A stretch of 64,000 nt of DNA from positions 496,001 to 560,000 of the forward strand of contig NW_026570282.1 of assembly GCF_019649055.1 (NCBI RefSeq), read 5' to 3'. A program made the position numbers and the translations under genes. Source of the stretch: Paramacrobiotus metropolitanus (Eukaryota; Tardigrada; Eutardigrada; Parachela; Macrobiotidae). Below are positions 1 through 11,911 of the stretch, piece after piece (position 1 is the stretch's first letter; each line of letters begins with the position of its first letter). The notes below the pieces were generated by a model. That model did not search any database and had not been told where the DNA came from. It saw only the letters and a list, made by a program, of their open reading frames with translations.

Positions 1-1013
1 GGTTTAAGGACGGAAAGATTATTGGCGCTTAAATCAACATCCGTATCATTTCTGATGTTCTTTAGCCCAACAGGGAAGTTGCTAATTAAGTTATCTCTCA
101 GAATAATGCTCTCGATAACTGGCAGTTCAAAGATGGACGCCGGTATGTCGCGGATATGATTGCTAACCAGCCGGAGACTCTTCAGACCCGGCTTCAGCTG
201 CTTCAGGGCGGTAAGAAACTCTTCCGGGATGCGGCTAATCTGATTGTGCTCTAAATGTAAGGCCGACAAGGAATATGGAAATGCCACAGCAGAAGGGATG
301 GAATTGCTTTCCAGGGTTGATAAATAACCGTGATTGATTGTTAACGTCTGAAGATTACGCAAAGTGGTCAGAGCAGCATAAGGTATGTACCGGATGGGAT
401 TTCCTGACAAGTCGAGTTGATACAAGTTGGTATTGTAACTGAACGCGTCATCGTCGATGCTCTCTACTAAACTGTCAACAATTGATAGGGACTCTAGATT
501 GCTGTTTGGAAAAGCATTTGCTGGAATGCGTGGAGATCCAAATCCACCATCACGAAACTTCAGCCAATTCAGATTGGAAAGGTCACCGAGGAAAGTTAAC
601 GGAAGTCGCAGGTCGGTGAAGTCGGATATCTCCAACCGGCTAACGCGGTGAGTGATATTCGCTAGTTTGTCGTGCCATGACTCCGATGAAAGGGATGCTG
701 ATGTTTTGAGGCTGATCTTGATCCAGAAAGTAAACAATTTCTCTATCTGATTTAGGTCAAGAAGATCGTCCAAACCGTTGGAACACGATATGATAACTAG
801 CTGACCGGCGACGGAGCAAGCGCAGGGAAGAACGATGGCCAGCAAATCATCGTTACAAGCTGATGGTAGGGCATATGCAGTTGCGGTAGTGTTTGTGTTT
901 TTACGCTCTGCATTGCCCGTAGAAGCCACGGCGTAAGATGGTACTGACCACACATTCATCAACAGGTATACTTCAATTATGTATACAGCAGCTGAGATCC
1001 TACGCCCATCCAT
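1..1013 (-). CDS. Secreted leucine-rich-repeat protein, 3' part cut off by window edge
   Basis: The reading frame is open on the minus strand from an ATG at 1013 to the window edge, 337 codons with no stop and no intron needed. The first 30 or so residues are a hydrophobic signal-peptide-like segment. A cysteine cap follows (PCACS then IISCSNG, about residues 55-75), as in LRRNT regions. Leucine-rich repeats of the L..L.L..N.I..I type then run to the edge (for example LYQLDLSGNPIRYIP and LSALHLEHNQISRIP). This fits an extracellular or GPI-anchored adhesion or receptor protein of the chaoptin or slit-like LRR class; the exact family cannot be named. The C-terminus, and so any membrane anchor, lies beyond position 1. 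The start is the first ATG before the signal peptide. Confidence 0.85.
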   Translation of the reverse strand, partial: MDGRRISAAVYIIEVYLLMNVWSVPSYAVASTGNAERKNTNTTATAYALPSACNDDLLAIVLPCACSVAGQLVIISCSNGLDDLLDLNQIEKLFTFWIKISLKTSASLSSESWHDKLANITHRVSRLEISDFTDLRLPLTFLGDLSNLNWLKFRDGGFGSPRIPANAFPNSNLESLSIVDSLVESIDDDAFSYNTNLYQLDLSGNPIRYIPYAALTTLRNLQTLTINHGYLSTLESNSIPSAVAFPYSLSALHLEHNQISRIPEEFLTALKQLKPGLKSLRLVSNHIRDIPASIFELPVIESIILRDNLISNFPVGLKNIRNDTDVDLSANNLSVLK

Positions 1014-3399
1014 TTATGAACTCTCTAATAAATAAAAAAACGATATGCTTTTGAAAAGTTTGATACACCTGATAAGTATTCGTACGTGCGTGAAAATAAG
1101 TAATTATTGATAAGGACAAATACAAGCATCATTATACTGACTTCTTTAGACGTGTACAAACAGAATCCCACAGTAGACGCTCGCTAGTCATTTGTAGTGA
1201 TAAGCAACAACGAATAACATTAATATGGTCAAAAAGTAATATAGAAAAATTTCTTATCATTACTGTCGACAGTATTAACTGCAACTTGATGAGTCGTAAT
1301 ATTAGCATAGGAAGTAAAAACAATTGTCTATCGAATTTGGATAAATATTATACATACATATTAGGCCTTTCCATGGGGCTCACGATACTCTGGGATGCTA
1401 CGGGCAGTTTCCGCTGATAATTTTGGCCTTGACAGCCAAAAGAGTACACGAATAGACTTTAATCTTCCGTCATGCAAGAAGACCATTGATTGAAAACCAG
1501 CAAAATTGTACTGCTTCAGTATATAATTCTGACTAAGTGAATTAGAAAATACCGTTAAGCAAGATGTATCAATCTGTAGCGGTTGGTTGGTTAAAATCTG
1601 TTAAAAATAACAGATGCCATTCGTGGATATCAGTCATCCATGTACAGCACGCGGAATGTTCAAGGGAAAATGACCGGCCGGCTATCCACTAGAAAAACAA
1701 ATTAGCCGGCACAAATGCCACTGTGCACAAGCAATCAGTCGTAAAAATGGGATAGACTGTACGTGTTTGGGATAATTTGACAGTAAAATCCTTGTCGTAT
1801 ACCGCATCTCTCATAAACATTTTACGAGGTTTTCCAAATGAAAAATGATGACAGAATTAAGTGGGTCATTCATACAACATTAAAGTGGAATTCCTCACTA
1901 GAGCAACATCCTCATCTTCTCCGTATATACAATACGTACATTCCGCACAATACTTTTCCAACTATAGTATTTCTAGAAGTACTTGTGTACAATACGTAAA
2001 GCTGAGGTATTGCGAAAAATATTTACAGTGATCCGGATTTCCAGTTTTGTGAACTGGTTCATGATTTACAATAAATCCGTGCTTTAAAAATTTCTGTTTG
2101 TGTATTCCATTTTGTACCAATAGCTGTAAGAACGGAAGATTAAGAGATGCTAGGCAAACAGGCATGTAACCCAACATGATTGTATGGCTGTCGGATCGGT
2201 CAGCCAGAAGCAAACGCAATATTCGGTATTCCAAATGCTTTATAGTACTCGTATGCTCGCAAATATTTTAAATAAATAATCCTCTACTGTAAAGTGACTT
2301 GAACCTTTCAAATCAATCGATTCGATTCGAGTATAATTATATACAAGAAGTTTTTAAAATTCAGCAGAGAAGTACAGCTAACGGCAACTTTATAATATAT
2401 CCATGAGATGTACGATGCGTGCGTGTATTGTGCCACCGGATGCTTTCTTGATCTCGTTACTATAAAGTACAGATAGTGCTTTTAAAGTAAGCGCTTTGAT
2501 GGCGCAGCTTACTCCGTAAAAATGTTGAGTGAGTAATACAGTAAATAAGTACTGCAATTTTCAATATATGAATACTGTAAGCAAATATACCAATTACATA
2601 AGTCTCCTGGATACGGGAAATGTCGAAGGCATTATCCTACAAACTTTCAGTGTTTGCTCTTGAACAATGGGTATTCTGATTATCATTGCTTACTTTAATT
2701 TTAGCTCAATTAAAACTCAAATAAGTAATTCATCATGTAATTGTTATTACACTTAACAAAATTATAAACAGAATATTACTTACTTAATTACGTGGCACCA
2801 CGAAGCACGTGGATTTGATACACCTGCTTTAATGAATTATGTCGACAAAGATGACCTAATCCTTTTTCCGACGAGAAATCAATGCGTAGTATATAAACTT
2901 TACCATTTTGGTACGGAAAACACGAGTAGCCCCGTGTTAAAAGAGCCGGATCCCTATAAAGGCATTTTGGTACGGTGGAATTTACCACAGTTCAAGTCTT
3001 CTGTTACATAAGGATGCCAGTATCGGCAGTAATTAAGCGCCCAGAAAAAGGTTTATCCAGGGCTTTCGAATATTTATATACTTGAAAATATGCCCGTGAA
3101 AAATTTCATACCAAGCAAATTTTCAGCATTTGGACAACTGGATACAAAAGTGTTTTGCCGATAACAATGTTCCACTTCCCACGAATGGAATTCACAGATT
3201 CGAAGAACTATTGCGGGTGGTACATCAATTAACCCATTGCATGATCTCTTAATATAGAATTTGAAAAGTTTAAATTAATTATATAAGGGATGTGCCCGTC
3301 AAGTGCTATAAACTTCAAATCAGCTATTGACTTCTGATAACACGTACTCTGTAGTTCTGTACGTATGCATTGTAGCGAGCCTGGCCGAGCTCGCCCGAT
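1014..3399. other. Intergenic, no convincing gene
   Basis: AT-rich sequence between the divergent starts of the LRR gene and the unrecognised plus-strand gene. It contains open minus-strand stretches at 1962-2234 and 2788-2988, with no ATG that decides a start, no matching splice partners and no recognised motif. The 13-base motif CATTTTGGTACGG occurs twice near 2904 and 2962. Promoters of both flanking genes presumably lie here, but I see no decisive element. Confidence 0.5.
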
Positions 3400-6300
3400 A
3401 TGGCCACGGGGGTCAGCGAAATACTGCGAAAGCTGCAGGATATGGAGATGGAAACGATACCTCCAGTTCTTCCTGAAGCATCTTATGTAAGTTGCTTTCT
3501 CGAATCGAAAACAGGATTAAGCAGATTTATGGAACCACTGAAAGAACTACTGCAAAAAGGCAGGGAAGCTGAGCGCCTAATTAAAGGAATGCTGGGAAAA
3601 TTTTCCCTGTCGACCAAAGGAAGCTTATTCGAAACAGGAATACACAAAGTGGAAATGCAAAACGGCTTAATTATAACATCACTTCTGTCAAAGCAAGTAG
3701 CTAAATTTTACTGCAGTCCACTTTAAAACTACGTTATTATAGTATTTTGTCCACTTTAAAACTACGTTATTATAGTATTTTGTGTAACAAGTTTACTGCA
3801 TTGTCTATACTAAATCCCGAATACTGCTGTGCGATTACTGTTACGTAGTAGGGTAATACACAGTAATCGTACAGCAGTATTTAGGATGAAGTTTATATTC
3901 TAAGATAAAGTTTAAGTACTTTATTCTTTTTTTAGAATATCTTTGTGTCTATACTTATTGGCATGCATATGTGCGCCGCTTGTGCAGCTGTGGCGTGAAT
4001 ATTTATCACGAACTGCTGCATACCTGTACGAGAAACTTTACCATGTATGTGTTGCATACAGGCACTCATGTCACGTATGCAGCGTATTATGGTCAGTCAT
4101 AATAATAATGTTAATGTGATGATCAAAATTAGATATTCCGCTCAAGTAGCGCGTCGTCGCATGGAACGAAGACGGCTTACTGATGAAGTCCTGGCTTACG
4201 ATAACGATGCCATTATGAATGTCAAGGATCCTTCGACTGCGATGCAAATTCATTCGCACGAAAATTCTGATCTTGTTGAAAATTTACCACATCCTGATCA
4301 GTACGATCAACCAACGAAAGCCGAACTTATAAGGAAAATGATCCATCGTACATTTATGGCAAGTAAAAGAAGGCAAAAGATAGTACGATGCATAAAATTA
4401 ATTTTCCTAGTCATGCATAAAATTATTTTTCCTAGTCATGCATAAAATTATTTTTCCTAGTTATGCCGAAATGTTACGAATACAGTACCCGCAATGTGTG
4501 TACATACCGCGATATTTCGGTTGCTGTTGTAATTTGGTACCTCCGTAGGAGTACTGATCAAATCCAGTGTCCATTATTCCTACTTTAAAATGTGCATTGT
4601 AATTTGTAAACGGATTACGTGTAGGTACTAACTTATAGACATATATCACAGAAGAATTCCAAGGCCAAGGAGCTGCCAAATTTAATAAAACCTAATTGTT
4701 TGCAAATTCGGACTTTGCAAGAGTCAGTCGATAAAATTGTGCAAAATCTTTGGTGCAAATCATGTTTTTATCGTGCTTGATGCTTTTTACAGGGATTGCC
4801 CATTGCCTCTGTTGCAGCAAAGGATTTCAAACTGCCATACAATGTTAACGATAAAGCAGTATTGCAAAAGGTCACAAATCTTCAACCCAGTGATGTACGT
4901 GTTCGGCTGCCTAACAGTTTTACAATCCGAGGCTTTGGCAGTGAATGTCTCATTCTCAGTTCTTGCATTGTTTTACTTCAGAACGGAATATTCTCCAGTT
5001 TTTCATGGCAAGTCGCTTTCCATAGCCGTTGTTCGCGGGAAATCCTTGTGTGCGCTTGGTGGTGGATTTTCCTTTACTATTTTCGCACGGTAGTGTAGAA
5101 TTTTTATTTGTGTTTACCGTCGCTGTTGCTACTTTACAGGCAAATAACGCCAGACCTTTTTAGGAAGATGAAAATAACAGAGCAAGCAAACTGTGTCTGC
5201 TTCTCCGGCGTCTTGGCAAGTCGTACCGAAATTTGTATAAAACTATCACGGCAAACTTCCGGGATCGAGTTCTGGAGGTGCATAGTAGCGACTGCCTAGC
5301 TGCACTTACATAATTAGAGGCCACCTTATAACAATATTTCAGTTCGTATTGGAAAGTTTTAGCGTTTTCCGGACTGCATGTCTCAAGCCATTTTCATAAT
5401 CTTCAATGAAGTCTTTCCATTCCAAAGAGTCAAATTTGTCCAGCCTGAGTTCTTGACCTCTATGGAAACTCACCTCCACCGTTGGTTTATGGGAGGAAAT
5501 GGCGCCGCCTCCGAACATTATCGGTTTAGGTAAAAACTTTGCATTTGTTGTACTCGTATACTACGAGTGATAAAGATTTTACTCTTATCGCATTACAGTA
5601 CAACATGATCAGCAATCGCCAATCGGCCAACCGTATTACAGGTGGCTAGAATGGCGTTTCCAGTACATGGACCTAAATAAAATTCATGATCCGCTTTGCT
5701 ATCCACAATTTTTTGACTTGAAGTTGAAAACTGATCCCATTCCACAAGCCTGCGGTAATTCTTAAATCTTACCCCATCCTTCACTTCACAGACCTTGTTC
5801 TGTCATTAAGGGCATGTGCTTTTATAAGTTATAGGACAATTAGAACTAAAATCTTGACTATTAATTATATTCCGGTGTACCAAGTTACAGTACCAACAAG
5901 CAACAGTACAGATATGTTAGGCAACGCTATTGACCCAATGCTTTTCCAGTAAGAGTATACTCCTCTGAACAAAAATTAATCCCAAATGGCCCTTTGTAGA
6001 TGTTTTGGGTACCGAAAAGGTCGTTCTGGAAATACCAAAGTTTAAGGCGGATTTAATGAAAATAATTCGAAAAGACAATCAACAGAAGCGAGACATGGTG
6101 AAGTTGAAGCTACCGACTCCGGGAAAAAATGCCAAAGCAGACATGCCGGTCGTTACCAGCGCAAACGATAACAACGAGCGTACTCCCATCATTCCATACG
6201 TATTAGTAAGTGCGATTTTTCTTTTAAAAGCGCTTTAGCTTTTGATTCGGCGTTAAACTACAAGGCTTTTGGTTAGTACAATAAAATCATGCTATGCATC

Positions 6301-7140
6301 ACCCGCTCGACTGTTTCTTTGCTTGCTTCAGTTGCTTGTAATTTCGCACAATATTAATCATAAACTGTAGCTCCTGAATCGTTTTCAGCCAAGTTATTTG
6401 CTCCAACTTCGGTGTCTCATAAGTTTTATGAACTGTACGATGTCAAGGCACTTTAAATGCTGACCTTACAATTATTCACTGTAAATTAGTTAAAAATCGA
6501 TTTGAAAAGTATATCTGCTCGTTATCTGTGCATCATTTAATTTCAGGAAAGCGACTGCGTCCCGGGTTACCATGTTCAATTCGAAACTGCGCCTGTGGAA
6601 ATAAATCATCAAGTTACGCCACTTCTATCAGCTGAATTGCCTTTATACGGCAAACCGATTCGCTTTAGAACGAAGACAAACATTACTAGAATTAAACGGA
6701 AACTGATCTCGCCATTCACGTTTGCTGACGTTGTTCGAGATGTGCAGAACCGCATTCGTCATCGGCGCATACAAGTTAAACGACACGCAAACGCACTGGA
6801 AACTGAGAACAAGAAGAAGAAACGCAGTTTTTGGACAGTCAGCCATGAAAGTGGATTACTCAAAGAGTATATCACCGTTCAAAAAGTGAAAAGGAAAAAT
6901 CTGGGAGAGCTGCGATTGGAAATTATGGCAGCACAGGATATTGAACGCCACCTGCCGGGTGTCATGAGACGAAAACTGCGCAAGGGCCATTTGCCCCCTC
7001 TGCTGGGTTTCAAAACCACAAAGGAAATAATAACAGGCCATCAAAGAAACAACAGTAATTTCGAGACTTTTCTAGGCTCGTTTTTCGATTCTGAAAAGAA
7101 GACGAAGCTCACAGAATGGGATAAAATGAATGTTCCATGA
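3400..7140 (+). CDS. Unrecognised multi-exon gene, basic protein of about 476 residues
   Basis: The proposed exons are 3400-3486, 4062-4382, 4793-4894, 5164-5284, 6000-6205 and 6547-7140. All join in frame across GT-AG introns; GTAAGT or GTACGT donors follow 3486, 4894 and 6205. The product would be about 476 residues, rich in Lys and Arg, with a basic segment in the last exon (KKKKR) and no signal peptide or membrane segment. I do not recognise a family. The weak points are the donors after 4382 and 5284. If exon 4 is not spliced at 5284, the frame stops at 5311-5313 and the locus becomes two genes: a 219-residue protein, and a second one (6000-7140) without a visible start. An AATAAA lies at 7475-7480, so the 87-codon open frame at 7205-7468 is probably 3' UTR. 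Confidence 0.42.
3717..3782. repeat. Perfect 33-bp tandem duplication
   Basis: The 33-base unit at 3717-3749 is repeated exactly at 3750-3782, inside the first intron of the proposed gene. The lack of any mismatch points to a recent duplication. Confidence 0.95.
3820..3881. repeat. 22-bp inverted repeat (stem-loop)
   Basis: Arms 3820-3841 and 3860-3881 are reverse complements with a single mismatch, separated by 18 bases. The element is intronic in the proposed 3400-7140 gene. It could be a small foldback element remnant or a structured intron element. Confidence 0.9.
4391..4465. repeat. 25-bp tandem repeat, three copies
   Basis: Copies lie at 4391-4415, 4416-4440 and 4441-4465, each beginning CATAAAATTA, with one change in the first copy and one in the third. 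The array lies just after the proposed donor at 4383. Each copy contains CCTAG, so it also offers repeated weak acceptor-like sites. Confidence 0.95.
5339..5799 (-). CDS. Coding-like minus-strand exons inside an intron (possible nested gene)
   Basis: Two open minus-strand stretches look coding by composition. The first (5605-5799, 65 codons) contains DHEFYLGPCTGNAILATC and follows a good acceptor. The second (5339-5536, 66 codons, ending in TGA) contains MFGGGAISSHKPTVEV and FIEDYENGLRHAV. They join in phase 0 if a weak GTTGTA donor is used. A further minus-strand open stretch with a perfect GTATGT donor lies near 4509-4668. No start codon could be fixed and I do not recognise the family. It may be a gene nested in the intron between 5284 and 6000 of the plus-strand gene, or a gene remnant. 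Confidence 0.3.
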
Positions 7141-7395
7141 TCAGTAATTGTCCACGATGATTATTACGATGTATGTATATACTGCATTGATGCCATAAGA
7201 TAGTATGATCTTGCATTCTTGCCCATTGATTGTCGAAACTAGGATTAATTTTCAAATTTCCAATTCAGCAATGCACTGCGAGTGCAATCAAACGAAAATT
7301 TTAAAAAAACCGGAAAAGGGCAAAAAGTTAAAATGTTGCACGGTCATTCTAGTTTTGGCAAAAGTTTACGTTATAAGTGAACCGGAAGTCTTGTC

Positions 7396-7424
7396 GGATG
7401 GTAGCACCCAAGGAACTACCATCC
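7396..7424. repeat. 9-bp perfect hairpin
   Basis: GGATGGTAG (7396-7404) pairs exactly with CTACCATCC (7416-7424) across an 11-base loop, in the likely 3' UTR of the gene ending at 7140. Confidence 0.7.
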
Positions 7425-7474
7425 GTTTGTGGCCAAAGCAAGCCGATCACGATGTACTATCACGATGAAGCAAA

Positions 7475-7480
7475 AATAAA
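7475..7480 (+). terminator. Candidate polyadenylation signal AATAAA
   Basis: The canonical hexamer lies about 335 bases after the stop at 7140 and is the first clear one downstream of that gene. Confidence 0.45.
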
Positions 7481-7820
7481 AATACGCAGCTTTTTAAAGA
7501 CTTTAATGAGCAGAATTTTTTATTTTTGATTTAGCATGTTCAATGTTGACACTGCACGGACATTTCGTGCAAGTAACGAGTGAATTACTATTACTTTTGT
7601 CTCTGTAAGCACCACTGTTTTTAAGTTTTGGTCTTTTGGAATAAAAGTAAGCAGTTGTAGCTTACTTGGGAAGGAGTTAGAGTCACAAGTGAACATAGCG
7701 ACTTTCAATCCCGAATCTTACGAGGGAGGCATACCAGGCGGGAGGCTCTCTGCAGTGTTGTACAAGCAAGGTACGAGTCAATTAGCCACTGTAAGTGGCA
7801 GGAAGTTCCTTTCCGTGAAG

Positions 7821-9414
7821 ATGGATCCCAATCCTGCTGCACCCGATGATCCTCGGAACCGACCTTCTTCCGCTTCGAACCAAAATCTCAGTGATTCCGC
7901 AGATGCGGACGGTCTGCGCCGTAGACAGGGTGATAGCGTCCATTCCAGCGAAACCCAGCAGCAGCGTACCGACCTAGGCAACGCGGACCCCTCCGCGCCC
8001 AGCATGGCTCCTTATCAGGATTATTACATGCGTCTCCACCAGTGGATCTGGACGTACCAATGGTATAGATTCTGCTGGGAGCAGCAGCAGCGTGAATGGC
8101 GGGATCGGTATTTTTGGCAGCAGTGGTCGCATCATACACATGCGCTGCCGTCCACGTCAGCATCGGCCGCGGGCCCATCCTGGCCAGGTGCTGCCCCACA
8201 GGCTGCTCCGCGACCTCCTCTTCCTGGACCGGCCATTCAGGTGCAGCGCCCCCAAGGCAATCCCCTACAGATTCCACTGGCAGCGGCGGGGCATCCCCAG
8301 ATTTTTGTAGGCGCCGTCGGACCAGATAATCAGCTAGGTGACATGCAGAAGCATAATTTGCCCGTATTTATAAGAAAGTTATCATTTTAGGTCTAAAATA
8401 TTGAACGCAAAGGAAGAAAGTAAAACTATATGTGCAGATTTAAAATTCATTTTTGTGCATTAAAATATAATTTATTGCGCGTTTTCCTTCGATTCTTTAC
8501 GGTTTTATTCACCACATCAGAAACGTTGTTGGTTCATTCATTCAACATAATACCCACTCCGTTCGAACATAAGTTTCCTGTGTCCGGTTGAATATCATCC
8601 ATCCATCTTGACAGATCCATCTTGGAAAGGGTTCAAAATGGCACCTATATGGAAGCGCGTGGTGGCGGAGTGTATCGATATCTTTCTGCTGGTGCTGCTA
8701 AAGCTGATATTGACCTACACGATCTTTGACGATCTATTCTTCATGTAAGGGTTTTGCAGAATATATCGTCACACTCTTGCATGAAAGTGGTAATAGTATT
8801 CTGCTGTTTCGGGACTGCTTAGTGATTTCAAGAAGTACGGCGACCTTCTGGATCCGGACGTGGACGTTACTGCTGATATGGCCCTCGATTTGGCTTCGGA
8901 ATTGATGTTGATGGAATTCTGCCATCGTTTGATATCGTGTTTGTATGAGGTAAGGACCGTAAGGTGGTACCGAGTGGGAATTGCAGCTCTGTTCAATTAG
9001 TTTCTTTATTCATAAATGTGTTTACGTGCAGATGATAATGACTGTGCACGGTTTTCCCCACGGCGGCGCCACTTATGGAAAGCGTTTTATGGGTCTGCGC
9101 GTTGTGACTTGTCAGGAATTTATTTTACTGGACGGAATGGTTCTGGTCAAGCCAGCGGATACTCCGAACTGGAAGCAGTATGTCATAACTTCCGTCTTGC
9201 CTGTTTTTAATTTTTTCGGAGGCGGAAATTATCCTTTTCATCTGTTTGTTGTAGAGCTGCAGTTCGGGCATTCTTGAAGAATTATTCCTGGGCCGTGGTC
9301 GTGCCATTGCCGCTAACGGCGCTTTTAAACCGTGAACGCCGTACAATGTATGATACAGCCTGTAAATGCATGGTAGTGGAAGCCGGAGATCCTATGGTCG
9401 CTTTTCTGCGATAA
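7821..9414 (+). CDS. FAM8A1: FAM8A1-like RDD-domain membrane protein, 359 residues
   Basis: The five exons are 7821-8337, 8615-8744, 8823-8949, 9032-9177 and 9255-9414. All phases agree and total 360 codons. The N-terminal half is Pro/Gln-rich and disordered, with a Trp-rich patch (YYMRLHQWIWTYQW, about residues 70-83) typical of FAM8A1. The C-terminal half is an RDD domain: it starts near residue 180 with MAPIWKRVVAE and a membrane segment, continues through GATYGKRFMGLRVV, and ends with LLNRERRTMYDTACK. FAM8A1 is an ER membrane cofactor of the HRD1 ubiquitin ligase complex in protein quality control; that role is family knowledge, not visible here. The ATG at 7821 fits the family N-terminus, although the frame stays open further upstream. 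HMG-CoA lyase converges on its 3' side. Confidence 0.9.
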
Positions 9415-9700
9415 TGCTTGTTTCTTTGTTTCACATTTCATCGCTTTCCGAAAATGCTTTTTTTTAATACCGATAGTGTTTTATTCTTTTTATCATTGAA
9501 TCATTCGAGATTCCGACAGCATTACGAACTGCCGGAAGAATTCTGCCGTGTAAATTAATTACAGTACAACTACTCTGTTGTCGGCTGGGTATTGCTTGCG
9601 AGTTTTCATGTGGTTTCCAGTGATATTTAAACAGATTTCTAATTTAAATACTGCACAGTAACACGAGTGAAAGAGATATAAACAATCGCACAGAATGTGA

Positions 9701-9706
9701 AATAAA
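9701..9706 (+). terminator. Candidate polyadenylation signal AATAAA for FAM8A1
   Basis: The hexamer lies 287 bases after the FAM8A1 stop and 55 bases before the end of the convergent HMG-CoA lyase coding sequence, so the two transcripts may overlap at their 3' ends. Confidence 0.4.
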
Positions 9707-9760
9707 AACTAAAAATATGGTGCAGTTCAAACAGAACGCGGACAAATACCGTTATCACAG

Positions 9761-11911
9761 TTAAATGCATTTTTCTTTTTGATTTCCTTCCTTGCTTAAT
9801 CGTCTTTGAAAAGCCTGAGCCACTTTGGAGTTATTCGGTCGTTTGAGGAATTTACAGATGAAATCACCAGTAATAATTAGCTTGTTCAGATCTACACCAG
9901 TATCAATCCCTAACCCGTCCAACATATATACAACATCTTCCGTTGCCGCGTTCCCACTGGCGCCGGGAGCATACGGACACCCTCCCAGTCCGGCGACGGA
10001 AGTATCCACCACGTTAATGCCCATCTGCAGGTGAAAAAACATTATGGTGACATTCATCGGCCAGATTTCACCATTAGGGAGACCAGGATATAATGCTAAA
10101 AATATAATTTCTGATAATGAGAAAAATTCATGTTACCTCAATTGCTACTAGAACGTTAGCAAGGGCCTGTCCGTATGTATCATGGAAATGGACAGCCAGT
10201 GATTCGATAGGAACACTTTTGCACACTTGAGACAAAATTTTTTGTATCGATCCCGGAGTACCCACACCAATGGTGTCACCGAGGGAAATTTCATAGCAGC
10301 CCATCTTGTAAAGCTCGGCAGCAACTCTTGTTGTAGCGGAAGGATCAATTTTGCCTTCGTACGGACATCCGGCTATGCACGACACGTATCTAATGCACCC
10401 AAAACACAACACATATTAGCGGATGCGGCCGAAAACGCAAATTCCGAAAACACCCTTAAATTAAAATTATTTTAATCAAAGAGTTCTGACTCACCAGCAT
10501 AAACACGAAATGCAAATTCTCCGGAATTACTACAGATTATTCAAAAACGCTCATAAACTGCTTAACCGTATGACTCACCCTCTTACTCTGATATTATTCT
10601 GCTTGGCGGCGGCAACAATTTCTCTGCATCTCTTCAGACTTTCTTCAACCGTGCTGTTCGTGTTTTTCCTAGAAGATTTTTATAAAACCTACAATTTTTT
10701 ATAACAAAAATCTGAGTCATTGAAACTGACTTGCTGAAACTTTCCGAAGCGGTGGTGAAAACTGCAACTTCCTGTGGATGCACTTCCAACTGCAATACAG
10801 AGATTTTTAGTGGCTAGCAATGACTTCCATGAACGGCAATAGGTGAGTCAACAGCGCTTACGGCTTTTTCGAAACCTTTCAGGTTTGGCACCAGAACTGG
10901 ATAGACGACACCCGGTTTTCGTTTTAATCTGGACATTATTTCGTGATGATCGGCCATCTACGTATAACAACACGAGCCATATATGTAATCCATTCCAGCG
11001 GAAAAAATCGCATACTGTCGTCTATCTTACATTAATATTATAATAACTGTTTGGTATAATTATGGTGTATCATCAGCGAAAAAACAAATAGCGATAACAT
11101 TACAAGCAAGAATACGACATAATCATGAAATTTTCCACAATGGAAATTAAAGGACGGAATGAAAACACGGAAAAGCTTTCACAGATGCAAAAATACAAAT
11201 AAAATATAATTAATGCAATGAGATAATAAGTGATGCTCGCCACGGCTCGTGTCCGCAGAAAAAAAGCCAGAAAGTTGGTGAAAATTCAGAAAATTCCATT
11301 TAATACCTGTGGAACCCATTTTGGTGAGACGAAGCTTGTAGCCTCGATGGTTGTTAAACCGGCATCCGCCAATTTTTCAATGAGCTCTATTTTAATTTCC
11401 GTCGGCACAACTTCCTTCTCATTCTGTAACCCGTCTCGCGCTCCCACTTCCACAATGCGAACATGGCGCGACTTCATTGTCGAATATTCCTAACGAACAA
11501 CCTAATTAAACCAATGCATTTAAGCAGATCCGGCTTAATCGTAATAAGGAATACAGTTGCATATGAAACTGGAAATGCAGCAATAACTCTACAATCAACA
11601 AAGTCTTAAAAGCGTATGAAACGAAGTGACGGTTTTTATGTTGTCCGGAACTAGTATATTACGCCACGATCATTAAAAAGGAAATAATCTCGAAATAATC
11701 GGAAAATTAAAAAAAATTAAACATGGCCGAAGAAAAGCCCATCAATGGCACGCACACGAACGATAATTTCGTATGCAACGATATAAAAACTGGAAACACT
11801 TACTGCATGATAACCATAAGGTTCTCTACAGCGACTTGACAGTTCGCTGGATGCGTGGATCCTGGAATTCCAAACAGAGCGGCTGTGACGAGCAAACAAA
11901 CGTACAGCCAT
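9761..11911 (-). CDS. HMGCL: Mitochondrial 3-hydroxy-3-methylglutaryl-CoA lyase, 350 residues
   Basis: The seven minus-strand exons are 11804-11911, 11307-11489, 10862-10957, 10731-10789, 10579-10668, 10137-10389 and 9761-10024. All are phase-consistent and total 351 codons. The enzyme cleaves HMG-CoA to acetoacetate and acetyl-CoA in ketogenesis and leucine breakdown. The first 36 residues are Arg/Ser-rich and acid-poor ([12 protein letters not shown]), as in a mitochondrial targeting peptide. The TIM-barrel landmarks are present: [10 protein letters not shown] with the catalytic Arg-Asp, [18 protein letters not shown], the metal-binding VHFHDTYGQ, and the active-site Cys motif [19 protein letters not shown]. 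The usual GPRDGLQ reads GARDGLQ. The protein ends in KCI and so lacks the peroxisomal CKL tail of vertebrate enzymes. Exon 3 was ended at GTAAGC because that gives the family length. Confidence 0.96.

Noticed and set aside
7205-7468. 87-codon plus-strand frame
   Set aside because: It sits between the stop of the preceding gene and its first AATAAA (7475), has no family likeness, and is best read as 3' UTR.
7778-8329. Overlapping frames on both strands within FAM8A1 exon 1
   Set aside because: They are shadows of the GC-rich, Pro/Gln-rich FAM8A1 N-terminus.
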